Source: an uncultured Paracoccaceae bacterium | GTDB lineage: Bacteria; Pseudomonadota; Alphaproteobacteria; Rhodobacterales; Rhodobacteraceae | Assembly (NCBI GenBank): GCA_947492585.1 | Contig: CANLND010000002.1 | Span: forward strand, 167,093-231,092 | DNA: 64,000 nt | Direction: 5' to 3' | Shown: one piece after another, positions 1-8,796 of the stretch | Layout of the letters: the number at the start of each line of letters is the position of its first letter | How positions within the stretch are numbered: position 1 is the stretch's first letter | Program-made: the position numbers and the translations under genes | Notes under the pieces: generated by a model | What the model was told of the DNA's origin: nothing | The model's database searches: none | Seen by the model: the letters and a program-made list of their open reading frames with translations, nothing else

Positions 1-203
1 TTGGTGTTGCCATGATCATGGGCGTCGTGGCCAGCGTCCTGCTCATTTTCCTGACACTGTGCTTCACGTCCGGTGCCCTTGCACATCTTCTGGGAAAAAC
101 GGGCATAACCGTCGTGACCCGCCTCCTTGGTATGCTTCTGGCAGCTCTCTCGGTGCAATTTGTTCTGGATGGATTACGTGATTTTGGACTTGCAGCCTCG
201 TAA
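1..203 (+). CDS. MarC family integral membrane protein, C-terminal fragment
   Basis: The window opens inside this gene; the reading frame starts at base 3 and ends with TAA at 201-203, leaving about 66 codons. The visible part is one hydrophobic helix, then a short polar stretch with a Gly-Lys-Thr-Gly turn, then a second helix ending in a short tail. This matches the C-terminal end of the MarC/UPF0056 family of inner-membrane proteins, which usually have about 200 residues and six helices. Their transport substrate is not established. The N-terminal two thirds lie outside the window, so neither start nor length can be judged. The family call rests on the Gly-rich turn and helix spacing only. 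Confidence 0.7.
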   Translation, partial: GVAMIMGVVASVLLIFLTLCFTSGALAHLLGKTGITVVTRLLGMLLAALSVQFVLDGLRDFGLAAS

Positions 204-214
204 TCACCCCCAAG

Positions 215-238
215 CCTCCTATCTTTGATCACAGGAGG
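215..238 (+). promoter_or_regulatory. Hairpin that can mask the ribosome binding site of the aspartic protease gene
   Basis: CCTCCT at 215-220 is the exact complement of AGGAGG at 233-238, the Shine-Dalgarno sequence placed five bases before the ATG at 244. The loop is 12 bases. If transcribed, the stem would hide the ribosome binding site. It could equally be a weak hairpin marking the end of the upstream MarC-type gene. There is no T-run after it, which speaks against a classical terminator. Confidence 0.4.
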
Positions 239-243
239 ACATC

Positions 244-825
244 ATGGACGGAGACAGCACGGCACAGTTTATCTATCTGGCAATCCTGCTTGGTGCGGGC
301 CTATTTTGGTTCGGCGCACAAAGCCGGATCAATCTGAATAAAACCCTGCAGTACGTTGCCATTTGGGGGTTCATCTTTATTGGGGTGATCGCAGCATATG
401 GCATGTGGGGGGACATTCGCTCCACATTGGTACCACAACAATCACTGCACACAGAAACCGGCCAGATCCAAGTGCCCCGCGCGCGTGACGGACACTATTA
501 CCTTACATTGGACATCAACAAAACGCCTGTGAGGTTTCTGGTCGACACAGGCGCCACTCAGATCGTTCTATCGCAATCAGACGCCAAACAGGTCGGCATT
601 GATCTCGACGCGCTCGCCTATCTGGGGCGCGCACAGACTGCAAATGGTATGGTTCGCACTGCTCAGGTCCGCCTAATGGACGTCGCATTGGGCGACATCG
701 CAGACAAAAACATACGCGCTTACGTGAATGAAGGCGATCTCGACCATTCTCTTTTGGGTATGAGCTATCTGCAAAAATGGCGCAGCATCGAGATTCGCAA
801 CAATGCGCTGGTGCTGACACGCTAA
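244..825 (+). CDS. Membrane-anchored retropepsin-like aspartic protease (TIGR02281 type)
   Basis: This 193-residue protein has two hydrophobic segments near residues 8-25 and 37-54, followed by a soluble domain outside the membrane. The aspartic-protease signature Asp-Thr-Gly-Ala lies at about residues 101-104, preceded by a hydrophobic strand. A second conserved hydrophobic-Gly motif (Leu-Leu-Gly-Met-Ser-Tyr-Leu) lies near residue 170. This is the layout of the clan AA TIGR02281 family: single-lobe retropepsin-like enzymes that must dimerise to form an active site. Physiological substrates are unknown in most bacteria. A strong AGGAGG sits just upstream and fixes the start; it may be masked by the hairpin at 215-238. 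The gene is 40 bases behind the MarC-type gene on the same strand. Confidence 0.85.
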   Translation: MDGDSTAQFIYLAILLGAGLFWFGAQSRINLNKTLQYVAIWGFIFIGVIAAYGMWGDIRSTLVPQQSLHTETGQIQVPRARDGHYYLTLDINKTPVRFLVDTGATQIVLSQSDAKQVGIDLDALAYLGRAQTANGMVRTAQVRLMDVALGDIADKNIRAYVNEGDLDHSLLGMSYLQKWRSIEIRNNALVLTR

Positions 826-838
826 CGACTTACACGTC

Positions 839-900
839 TCTTTTTGGACAGAAATACCCCGGGGTGAATTGCGCTCTGCGCAAGAGGGGCAGCGCCCCTC
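839..900 (+). repeat. Roseobacter intergenic two-hairpin element, copy A
   Basis: The copy starts with a conserved head (TTTTTGG, then AAATACCCC, then GGGGTGA). Hairpin 1 follows, TTGCGC / GCGCAA around TCT. Hairpin 2 is GAGGGGC / GCCCCTC around AGC. Related copies lie at 13990-14046, 22412-22479 and 24489-24555. It lies just after the aspartic protease gene and before the convergent holC, so it may also end transcription. Confidence 0.7.
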
Positions 901-915
901 CCCCGTTTCGATCTC

Positions 916-1374
916 TCAACTTTCGGCCTTCTTCTGCCACCGTCCGCTCTCTTGCGACCAGTATTGCGCTGAACAGCCTGCCCCGGTCAGGGCCTTCCAC
1001 TGCACCCGCGCGCGGCTCACCGCATCGGGATCGGTGCCATCAAACAAAATGCACACGCGTTCCAACGCGGCCACCTCTTCTGCCGACACCTCCGCCCCGT
1101 CCACCGCCATCACACAACTGGGTTGATTGGCAGCCTGGGCGGCAGTGGTCAGCACGACGGGCTGTAGGGCCGCATGGGGGGCCCCCGCCAGACCATGGGC
1201 CAGAAAGCTGTCCTCAGCCCCCTGCCACAGGCGATCATCCAACCAGTGCAGGCGCTCAATATCTGAACCCCGCACCGCAATACGCCACCCGGCCCCGCGG
1301 GCTTTGTCCAAAAGCACCGGCAGGGTTTCTTCGAGCGGCGCGCGCGTCAGATGATAAAAATAGGCGGCCCCCAT
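916..1374 (-). CDS. holC: DNA polymerase III subunit chi
   Basis: The product is 152 residues, normal for HolC. It starts with the family's characteristic Tyr-Phe-Tyr-His-Leu strand and an early Leu-Pro-x-Leu-Leu-x-Lys helix, and contains the conserved Trp-x-x-x-Asp-x-Arg-Leu-Trp segment near residues 43-51. Chi is an accessory subunit of the clamp-loader complex: it binds psi (HolD) and the single-strand binding protein SSB, and so helps the polymerase at the replication fork. The gene follows pepA after only five bases on the same strand and is surely co-transcribed with it. The pepA-holC pair is also conserved in enterobacteria. Confidence 0.92.
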   Translation of the reverse strand: MGAAYFYHLTRAPLEETLPVLLDKARGAGWRIAVRGSDIERLHWLDDRLWQGAEDSFLAHGLAGAPHAALQPVVLTTAAQAANQPSCVMAVDGAEVSAEEVAALERVCILFDGTDPDAVSRARVQWKALTGAGCSAQYWSQESGRWQKKAES

Positions 1375-1379
1375 GGGTG

Positions 1380-2852
1380 TTACTCCGCCTCGAATTTGTC
1401 CTGAACCAGTCGGTTCAGAGCCATGACACCCCAGCCGGTTGCCCCTTTAGGCGACAAATCAGTGCCACCAGCAACGGACGCAACGCCGGCAATATCGAGG
1501 TGAATCCAAGGGGTCTCCTCCTTGACAAAACGCTGCAAGAATTGTGCCGCCGTAATCGAACCTGCAGCCCGTCCGCCAACATTTTTTACATCCGCCACAC
1601 GCGATTTCAGCAGATCATCATAGGCTTTGCCCAAAGGCATACGCCACGCACCTTCCCCTTCCGCCTGTGCCGCCTTCAAGAAGGCATTGCACAAAGTGTC
1701 TTCGTTCGAAAACACCCCTGCGTTTTCATGGCCCAGCCCGATGATGATCGCCCCGGTCAGCGTGGCCAGATCGATCATGCCAGCGGGGGAAAAGCGTTCT
1801 TGCACGTACCACATGATGTCACACAGCACCAAACGCCCCTCGGCGTCGGTATTGATGATCTCAACGGTGTCACCCTTCATAGATTTCACAACATCGCCCG
1901 GGCGGGTCGCATTGCCCGAGGGCATATTCTCGACCAACCCCACAATGGCAACCACATTGGCGCGTGCTTTGCGCAGCGCCAGCGCGCGCATTGTGCCCGC
2001 CACAACACCCGCGCCGCCCATATCCATGGTCATGTCTTCCATGCCTGCAGCGGGTTTCAAAGAAATACCGCCGGTGTCAAACACCACGCCCTTGCCAACC
2101 AAGGCCAGCGGCGCGGCCCCGGCCTCGCCTCCGTTCCACTGCATCACGACCACTTTGGAAGGGCTGTCGGATCCCTGTCCAACAGACAACAGCGTACGCA
2201 TACCCAGCACTTCCAGCTGCGCTTCGTCCAACACTTCAACGTCCAAGCCAATGGATTTCATCTCATCCAGACGGTTGGCGAAATCGCTGGTCGTCAGAAT
2301 GTTCGCAGGTTCGTTGACCAGATCGCGCGTCATGTGCACGCCCTCAGCCACCGCTAGCTTTGTTGCCAGCTCTGCCGTCAGCTCTTCAACAGCCTTGTGA
2401 CCAATCGACAGGCTGGAACTTCCCTCCTTGGCGTCCGATTTATGTGCGTCAAAATCATAGGCCCGCAGAGCAAACCCCAGCCCCAGATCACCGGCCTTGT
2501 TCATCGACCCAGCCATCAACGTCACATCGGAACGGCCTGCCAAAGCGGCCAATTTTGCACCGGCTTTGCGCGCTTGGATCGGCGTAATCTTACGCGATAA
2601 AACAACCACATCCAGCGCTTCGACCTGCAGTCCTGCGGGCCAGGCCAAGGTAATCACATCCCCCGACGTTTTCTGGGCAAAGCTCTCACTGTCCACCAGA
2701 CGCGCGATCGCACCTTTGGTCAAACGGTTGGCCGTGCGTGCGGCCGGATCCAGTGTGCCTTCGGGCGTGACCATAACCGCCAGGCGGCCGGTCAGCTCGG
2801 ACATGGTTTTGGGGTCGAACTCAACAGCACGGACGGTAGAGGAAAGGCTCAT
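1380..2852 (-). CDS. pepA: Leucyl aminopeptidase (M17 family)
   Basis: At 490 residues this has the usual M17 length. The N-terminal macro-like domain is followed by the catalytic domain. That domain carries the metal-binding Lys/Asp motif (Val-Gly-Lys-Gly-Val-Val-Phe-Asp-Thr-Gly-Gly) near residue 255 and the signature Asn-Thr-Asp-Ala-Glu-Gly-Arg-Leu near residue 338. The enzyme is a cytoplasmic hexameric di-metal exopeptidase that removes N-terminal residues from peptides; in E. coli PepA also binds DNA. It heads the pepA-holC operon and is divergent from lptF across a 272-base region. The same head-to-head arrangement is found in E. coli. The ATG at 2852 is taken as start because the length fits the family. 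Confidence 0.95.
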   Translation of the reverse strand: MSLSSTVRAVEFDPKTMSELTGRLAVMVTPEGTLDPAARTANRLTKGAIARLVDSESFAQKTSGDVITLAWPAGLQVEALDVVVLSRKITPIQARKAGAKLAALAGRSDVTLMAGSMNKAGDLGLGFALRAYDFDAHKSDAKEGSSSLSIGHKAVEELTAELATKLAVAEGVHMTRDLVNEPANILTTSDFANRLDEMKSIGLDVEVLDEAQLEVLGMRTLLSVGQGSDSPSKVVVMQWNGGEAGAAPLALVGKGVVFDTGGISLKPAAGMEDMTMDMGGAGVVAGTMRALALRKARANVVAIVGLVENMPSGNATRPGDVVKSMKGDTVEIINTDAEGRLVLCDIMWYVQERFSPAGMIDLATLTGAIIIGLGHENAGVFSNEDTLCNAFLKAAQAEGEGAWRMPLGKAYDDLLKSRVADVKNVGGRAAGSITAAQFLQRFVKEETPWIHLDIAGVASVAGGTDLSPKGATGWGVMALNRLVQDKFEAE

Positions 2853-2932
2853 CTTATAAACGCTCCTGCATTTAATTCATGGTTTGGCTACAAGAGGTAG
2901 CCTGCGCCACGGCGGATGACTAGGCCCTCAAC

Positions 2933-2957
2933 CCGGCAATTCCGCTGCAATTGCCGG
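2933..2957. repeat. Perfect 9-bp inverted repeat in the pepA/lptF divergent region
   Basis: CCGGCAATT at 2933-2941 and AATTGCCGG at 2949-2957 are perfect complements around a 7-base centre. It lies in the 272-base region between the two divergent operons (2853-3124), in which I see no gene. It could be an operator or a transcript-end hairpin in either 5' leader. There is no T-run, so a terminator is unlikely. Confidence 0.5.
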
Positions 2958-3124
2958 AAACCGCACGTCTTTTACCTTAAGTATACGGTCAAACGAGCTG
3001 AAACCCGCCGGTTCAAATCACTCACAGACCATCACTACACCCTGCGTGAGATTGCAGTTTTCCCCGCGCGACAATTCCTTTATGGTCCCCGCAACAATTA
3101 GACAGCTAGATCTGGGGGGATCAC

Positions 3125-4267
3125 GTGTCACGCTACGACAGATATGTGCTGTCCCAATATCTGCTCTTCTTCGGCTTTTTCTCGCTGATCCTAGTAGCAG
3201 TGTTCTGGGTCAACCGGGCAGTGGTATTGTTTGACCGGCTCATCGGAGACGGTCAGTCTGCGCTGGTGTTTCTGGAATTCTCAGCCCTTGCCCTGCCCAA
3301 TCTGATCCGCATGGTCGTGCCTATCGCCGCCTTTGCCGCCGCCGTCTGGGTCACCAACCGGCTGAACAGCGAAAGCGAATTGACCGTGTTGCGCGCCACG
3401 GGCACCAGCCCTTGGCGGATGGCACGTCCCGCTGTGGTGTTTGGTCTGATCACGGCGGGTATGATGCTGGTGTTGACCCATTTTCTATTGCCGACCTCTA
3501 TCCAACAGTTAGAGCAGCGCGAGGCCGATGTGGCCCGCAATGTCACTGCGCGCATCCTGAACGAAGGCGATTTTCTGCACCCCGCCAAAGGTGTGACATT
3601 TTATATCCGTCAAATTGACAAGGACGGAACCCTAAACGATGTTTTCCTCTCGGACAGTCGCGATCCAGACGTCACGATCACCTATACCGGCGCCCAAGCT
3701 TTCCTAGTGCGCGATGATGACCGCACCCATCTGATTATGGTCGACGGCCTGGCCCAACGTCTGGCTACAAAATCGCGAAAACTGTCGACGACGGCGTTTT
3801 CTGATTTCTCCTATGACATCAGTTCGCTTGCCAAAAAGGGCGAAACCCGAGCTCGTAACATTCGGGCTATTCCCAGTTTGGAACTGCTCCGCGACATGCA
3901 GGCGATTTCTGAAAACGAGGGGCACCGGCTGGGCGCACTCACCGAAGAGTTTCACCTGCGATTTGCCCGCGCGCTGGTGTGTGTCGCTGTGACTCTGATT
4001 GGGTTTTCGGCGCTGATGCTCGGCTCATTTTCCAGATTTGGCGTCTGGCGGCAGTCGCTCTTGGCCTTTGTATTACTGATCCTGATAGAGGGGCTGCGCG
4101 GCGTTGTGTCTGAACCGGTTCTGGAAACGCCGGACAGCTGGCCTTTGATTTACGTCCCCACTGGGGTGGGTATTGTGGTCGGGGTGATCTTTTTGCAATT
4201 GTCATCACGCCCGTTTGGAGTGATCTGGAAACGCCGCAGACATGCCCGCAATGAGGCTCTTTCATGA
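3125..4267 (+). CDS. lptF: LPS export ABC transporter permease LptF
   Basis: This 380-residue YjgP/YjgQ-family protein has an N-terminal membrane segment at about residues 10-30, two further helices up to about residue 120, a large central beta-rich periplasmic domain and three C-terminal helices. With LptG it forms the membrane part of the LptB2FG ABC transporter, which extracts lipopolysaccharide from the inner membrane and feeds it to LptC/A/D. The start is GTG, supported by a GGGGGGA stretch four bases upstream. The last codons overlap lptG by four bases (ATGA), so translation is coupled. lptB and lptC are not in the window. LptF and LptG are paralogues, and the assignment follows gene order. 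Confidence 0.93.
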   Translation: MSRYDRYVLSQYLLFFGFFSLILVAVFWVNRAVVLFDRLIGDGQSALVFLEFSALALPNLIRMVVPIAAFAAAVWVTNRLNSESELTVLRATGTSPWRMARPAVVFGLITAGMMLVLTHFLLPTSIQQLEQREADVARNVTARILNEGDFLHPAKGVTFYIRQIDKDGTLNDVFLSDSRDPDVTITYTGAQAFLVRDDDRTHLIMVDGLAQRLATKSRKLSTTAFSDFSYDISSLAKKGETRARNIRAIPSLELLRDMQAISENEGHRLGALTEEFHLRFARALVCVAVTLIGFSALMLGSFSRFGVWRQSLLAFVLLILIEGLRGVVSEPVLETPDSWPLIYVPTGVGIVVGVIFLQLSSRPFGVIWKRRRHARNEALS

Positions 4268-5367
4268 AGCTGGATCTGTATTACACCCGACGCTTTTTGC
4301 AGTGGTTTGGCATCATCTGTGCGGTGCTGCTGACGCTGGTCATGCTGATCGACCTCAATGAACAAGTGCGCCGATTTGAATCTCAAGACCTAAACTTTGG
4401 TCAACTTATCGGCTTGACGCTGCTGAATGTGCCGGCAGCAATCAATGAATTCCTGCCCTTGATAATGATCCTTACCACGATCGTACTATTTGTTGGATTG
4501 GCGCGCAGCAGTGAACTGGTGGTGACCCGCGCCATAGGACGATCAGGCATTCGCGCGCTGGCGGCACCGGTTCTGGTTTCATCAATAATTGGAATTCTAG
4601 CGCTGACCACACTGAACCCAATCGCGGCGGCAACCTCAAATCGTTACAAAGAACTTGCCGAAGAATTTAAAACCGGCGGGAGGGCCGCGTTGTCCATCAG
4701 TGCGGATGGTATATGGCTAAGACAAGGCAGTTCGACCGGCCAGTCTGTCATCCACGCAAAAACCTATACCGGACAAGGCAGTGAGATCATTTTACAAGAC
4801 GTCAGCATCCTGACCTATGCTGCGGATTCTGGACCACTGACACGTACATTGGCCCAAAGCGCGCGCCTTGAGACCGATCATTGGGTGTTAAGCCACGCAA
4901 AAGTTTGGCCATTGACCGTGGGTCTGGTTCCCGAGCGCGGAGCACGCGAACATGATACGTTACGCATTGGAACGACACTGACATCAGAGCGCATTCGCGA
5001 GACCCTGGGCTCTGTTGATGGCATTTCGATTTATGATCTTCCCGATACCATTCAGGATCTTGCACAGGCTGGGTTTTCCACGAAACGCTATGAAGTCTTG
5101 CTGCAAGTCGAATTTGCCAAACCTCTCTTCTTGATCGCAATGGTGCTTGTTGGCGCGGCCTTCACAATGCGCCATGCACGATTTGGCGGTACGGGGCTTG
5201 CTGTTTTGATGGCGGTTTTGCTGGGGTTTGGTCTATATTTCATTCGCAATTTTGCTCAGGTTCTGGGAGAAAACGGTCAAATCCCTGTGGCGCTCGCCGC
5301 TTGGGCTCCGCCTGCGGCTTCGATCATGTTGACGTTGGGACTCTTATTACATGCCGAGGACGGATAA
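4264..5367 (+). CDS. lptG: LPS export ABC transporter permease LptG
   Basis: This 367-residue second YjgP/YjgQ permease has a first helix at about residues 12-30, then two helices to about residue 125, a periplasmic beta-jellyroll-like domain and C-terminal helices from about residue 275. It pairs with LptF in the inner membrane and supplies half of the LPS entry cavity. The ATG overlaps the end of lptF by four bases. The stop TAA at 5365-5367 lies immediately before the likely lptD start at 5369. This makes a tight lptF-lptG-lptD run not found in E. coli, where lptD is unlinked to lptFG. Confidence 0.93.
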   Translation: MKLDLYYTRRFLQWFGIICAVLLTLVMLIDLNEQVRRFESQDLNFGQLIGLTLLNVPAAINEFLPLIMILTTIVLFVGLARSSELVVTRAIGRSGIRALAAPVLVSSIIGILALTTLNPIAAATSNRYKELAEEFKTGGRAALSISADGIWLRQGSSTGQSVIHAKTYTGQGSEIILQDVSILTYAADSGPLTRTLAQSARLETDHWVLSHAKVWPLTVGLVPERGAREHDTLRIGTTLTSERIRETLGSVDGISIYDLPDTIQDLAQAGFSTKRYEVLLQVEFAKPLFLIAMVLVGAAFTMRHARFGGTGLAVLMAVLLGFGLYFIRNFAQVLGENGQIPVALAAWAPPAASIMLTLGLLLHAEDG

Positions 5368-5368
5368 G

Positions 5369-7531
5369 ATGCGCCGCTTGCTCATGCTGACCGTTGTCCT
5401 GCCGTGGATGACAGTAACACAACCGGCCCTGGGCCAGGATCTGCCCCGTCCGGCGGCCCAATCTTCGGCCGCTGTTTTGGTGGCCGACAAAGTGTTTGTG
5501 ACCCCCGACCGACAGCTGATTGCCACCGGAAATGTCGAAGTGTTTCAGGGTGACGTCCGGCTGAGTGCGCAGGAAATCGTATTTGACAATTCCGAAGGGC
5601 GGCTAAAAATCAGCGGTCCCATTCGCATTGACCAGGAGAACCACACAACAATTCTAGCTGATGCCGCCGAGCTGGACCGGGATTTGCGAAATGGTATCCT
5701 GACCTCGGCCCGGCTCGTGTTTCAACAACAAGTGCAATTGGCAGCGCTGCAAATGACACGGGTCAATGGCCGCTATACGCAGCTTTACAAAACCGCCGTC
5801 ACATCATGCGACGTGTGCGACGACGGAAGACCCCCACTCTGGCAAATCCGTGCAGAACGTGTGACCCACGACCAAGACGAACAACAGCTCTATTTGGAAA
5901 ACGCACACCTTCATATTCGTGACGTCCGAGTGTTCTACCTGCCTGCACTGCGATTGCCAGATCCTACGCTGGAACGGTCGTCAGGTTTTCTTGTGCCGTC
6001 CATCCGCACCACGTCGACGCTTGGCACAGGAGTCAAGGTTCCCTATTTCTTCGAACTCGGCGATCACAGGGACTTGACGGTAACACCCTACATCTCACCA
6101 AAAACGACCACGCTTGACTTGCGCTACCGGCAGGCCTTTCGCAGCGGTGACATTGAACTCAACGGGGCCTTCACCCGAGATGACCTGCAACCTGGCGAGG
6201 ATCGTGGGTATCTGTTTGTAGATGGCGATTTCAATGTACTTGATGATTTCAATCTTAGATTTCAAGGACGTAGCACGTCTGACGACGCCTATGTCGCCGA
6301 TTACAGCCTGCCAGATGTTGACCGATTGAGATCGCAAGTAACATTGGATCGTGCAGAGCGCGACCGCCTGCTGACTGGCAGTCTTATCCATTACAAAACT
6401 CTGCGAGACAGCGAAGATCAAAACCTCATTCCGTCCATCATCGGGGACGTCACTTACGAACAGCGCTGGCACCCCGCATGGCGCAACGGAGAGTTTCGCG
6501 CAGCGACCACCAGCCATACACACCGCCGGACATCAGATGCGATTGCCACCGCAACCGACCCAATGGGACGTGATGTAGCGCGACTGAACCTAGACGTGAG
6601 CTGGCGGGAAAACTGGCACCTGCCGTTTGGCATTCTTGGCAGCTGGCAGCTCGGCACTGCCATTGATCATGTTCGCCTCGCAGACGACGACACATTTCAA
6701 GTGAACAATACGCGTGTCACCCCGCGCAGCGCTGTCACTTTTCGCCTGCCGATGACACGCCAAGACCCTTCGGGCGCAACACAGTTCGTTGAACCAATTG
6801 TGCAACTGGGCTGGTCCAATGTGACCGGGGACCCAATTCCCAACGATGAAAGCAATTTTGTGGAATTTGATCAGGGCAATCTATTGTCCTTGTCCCGGTT
6901 CCCCTCAACGGACGCCCGCGAAGATGGGGTTTCCCTCGTATATGGCGTGAACTGGGCCCGATTTACCCCCGATGGGTGGCAGGCAAATGCCACAATCGGA
7001 CAAGTGTTCCGGCAACACGCCAACTCCAACTTCACCAAAAGCTCAGGCTTGGGGGGCACATCATCCGATCTTCTGCTGGCTGGACAGTTGAAATTTTATG
7101 ACGGCACCGCGCTGACCATGCGCGGCCTTCTCAACGGATCCTTAAACTTTTCAAAGGCCGAAGTGCGCGGTGACTGGGAAAACGACAAAGCCCAGCTGAG
7201 TGGTAGCTATTTGTGGTTAGGGACGGATACGGCAGAATCTCGATCCGAGGAAACTTCCGAATTTTGGCTGGACGGGCAGTATCAGCTGACCGGAAACTGG
7301 AGCACAAGCGCCAATATCCGCTATGATATTTCGGATGCCCGCGCGACCCGCGCTGGGCTTGGCCTTGCGTATCAGAACGAATGTGTCACGCTCGATCTTT
7401 CGATCAACCGGCGCTATACTTCAACAACAAGTGTTGAGCCTTCCACCGATTTCGGCTTTACCATTTCTATGAATGGCTTTTCCGTCAACAGCGACAGTAA
7501 ACATTACAGGCGATCATGCAGAAACTCATGA
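5369..7531 (+). CDS. lptD: LPS assembly outer-membrane protein LptD
   Basis: The protein is about 720 residues. A signal peptide covers roughly residues 1-23 and ends in Ala-Leu-Gly-Gln. An N-terminal OstA/LptA-like domain follows (about 40-150), then a large C-terminal beta-barrel. LptD forms the outer-membrane LPS translocon with the lipoprotein LptE. Two cysteines of a Cys-x-x-Cys pair near residue 150 resemble those of the disulfide system that controls LptD maturation. I chose ATG 5369 because it gives a clean signal peptide and follows the lptG stop by one base; an in-frame ATG at 5351 would add six residues and overlap lptG. The gene overlaps surA by 16 bases. Confidence 0.92.
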   Translation: MRRLLMLTVVLPWMTVTQPALGQDLPRPAAQSSAAVLVADKVFVTPDRQLIATGNVEVFQGDVRLSAQEIVFDNSEGRLKISGPIRIDQENHTTILADAAELDRDLRNGILTSARLVFQQQVQLAALQMTRVNGRYTQLYKTAVTSCDVCDDGRPPLWQIRAERVTHDQDEQQLYLENAHLHIRDVRVFYLPALRLPDPTLERSSGFLVPSIRTTSTLGTGVKVPYFFELGDHRDLTVTPYISPKTTTLDLRYRQAFRSGDIELNGAFTRDDLQPGEDRGYLFVDGDFNVLDDFNLRFQGRSTSDDAYVADYSLPDVDRLRSQVTLDRAERDRLLTGSLIHYKTLRDSEDQNLIPSIIGDVTYEQRWHPAWRNGEFRAATTSHTHRRTSDAIATATDPMGRDVARLNLDVSWRENWHLPFGILGSWQLGTAIDHVRLADDDTFQVNNTRVTPRSAVTFRLPMTRQDPSGATQFVEPIVQLGWSNVTGDPIPNDESNFVEFDQGNLLSLSRFPSTDAREDGVSLVYGVNWARFTPDGWQANATIGQVFRQHANSNFTKSSGLGGTSSDLLLAGQLKFYDGTALTMRGLLNGSLNFSKAEVRGDWENDKAQLSGSYLWLGTDTAESRSEETSEFWLDGQYQLTGNWSTSANIRYDISDARATRAGLGLAYQNECVTLDLSINRRYTSTTSVEPSTDFGFTISMNGFSVNSDSKHYRRSCRNS

Positions 7532-8796
7532 CTTTTCCGCGCTTCCCTCTTTTTGCACTGGGCAGTGCCAAACTGGGCCGTTTGGCCCGCAGCGTAACTG
7601 CCGCAACCGCTTTGGCGGCTGCTGTTACCTGTGCAACCCCCAACGTGAGTACGGCCCAAAACCTGTTTTCGACAGCTATTCGGGTAAATGATGGCATCAT
7701 CACCTACTTCGAACTGCAACAGCGCGCTGCGTTCTTGCGTACGGTCGGAACGCCCGGGAACCTAGAAAAACGCGCCCGAACAGACCTGATCGACGATCGC
7801 CTGAAACTCGCAGCAGTTGAACTCGCTGGAATGATGCCCACCGAAGACGAGGTGGACACCGGCATGGTCGATCTGGCTCAACGGGCCAACCTGCCGCTCA
7901 ACGAATTTCTTGCGGCCCTAAAGCAGGCGGGAATAGACCAAGAAACCATGCGCGATTTCACCCGTGTTGGTCTGGGCTGGCGGCGGTATGTTTCGGCGCG
8001 TTTCCTCGCCCGTGCACGCCCCACAGAACAAGAAATTGATCGCGCCATGGGCACCGCCGGCAGCGGCAGTGTACAGGTCCTGTTGTCTGAACTGATCATT
8101 CCGTTGACCCCGCAAAACGCCGCTCAGGTCCAAGAATTCATTGGCCAAGTGCGCCAGACAAAAGGATTTGATGCGTTTTCTGCTGCCGCCGCGCAGGTCT
8201 CTGCCTCAGACAGCCGCACCAACGGTGGCCGTCTGCCTTGGATGAACCTGTCTAACCTGCCCCCCCAATTGCAAGAAGTCGTCCTGAACCTGAAACCGGG
8301 GGAAATCACCGAACCGGTTTCTCTGCAAGGCGCCGTTGCCTTGTTCCAGATGCGCGGCCTGCGCGAGGTTGAGGGACGCGCGGAACGGTTTACAGCCATC
8401 GAATATGCCACCTACCTGATCCCAGGCGGGCGCAGTCCCGAAGCCCTCGCCACCGCCCGTACCGTGGCCGAAGGTGCGGACACCTGTGATGATCTTTATG
8501 GATTTGCCAAAGGCCAAGATCCCTCAGTTTTGACGATCCAAAGCCTTCCACCGGCTGAGATCCCGCGCGACATCGCGCTGGAACTGGCGAAACTGGATGC
8601 TGGCGAGACCTCAGACGTTGTCACCCGCAACACTGGTCAAACGCTTGCCTTGGTGATGCTGTGTGGACGCACTGCTGAACTGGGCGAAGGGGCCAACCGT
8701 GAAACCGTGGCAAACGCACTGACCCAACAACGTCTGGAAACACTGGCCAACAGCCATCTGGCGCAGCTCAAAGCTGACGCCCGCATCCGTGAATAA
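7516..8796 (+). CDS. surA: SurA-type periplasmic chaperone / peptidyl-prolyl isomerase
   Basis: This 426-residue protein starts with a signal peptide (to about residue 48, ending Ser-Thr-Ala-Gln). An alpha-helical SurA N-domain follows (about 55-170), with the typical Val-Asn-Asp-Gly-Ile-Ile-Thr opening. A parvulin-like domain lies near residues 180-280, where the pattern Gly-Gly-x-Leu-Pro-Trp marks the fold. A second, weaker isomerase region precedes the C-terminal helix. The length matches E. coli SurA. SurA escorts unfolded outer-membrane proteins, LptD among them, so its overlap with lptD (16 bases) makes functional sense. The gene also overlaps pdxA by eight bases. Confidence 0.9.
   Translation: MQKLMTFPRFPLFALGSAKLGRLARSVTAATALAAAVTCATPNVSTAQNLFSTAIRVNDGIITYFELQQRAAFLRTVGTPGNLEKRARTDLIDDRLKLAAVELAGMMPTEDEVDTGMVDLAQRANLPLNEFLAALKQAGIDQETMRDFTRVGLGWRRYVSARFLARARPTEQEIDRAMGTAGSGSVQVLLSELIIPLTPQNAAQVQEFIGQVRQTKGFDAFSAAAAQVSASDSRTNGGRLPWMNLSNLPPQLQEVVLNLKPGEITEPVSLQGAVALFQMRGLREVEGRAERFTAIEYATYLIPGGRSPEALATARTVAEGADTCDDLYGFAKGQDPSVLTIQSLPPAEIPRDIALELAKLDAGETSDVVTRNTGQTLALVMLCGRTAELGEGANRETVANALTQQRLETLANSHLAQLKADARIRE

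Noticed and set aside
777..2357. 526-codon open frame on the plus strand across holC and pepA
   Set aside because: It lies antisense to two well-supported genes, has an Arg/Pro/His-rich composition typical of shadow frames in high-GC DNA and matches no family.
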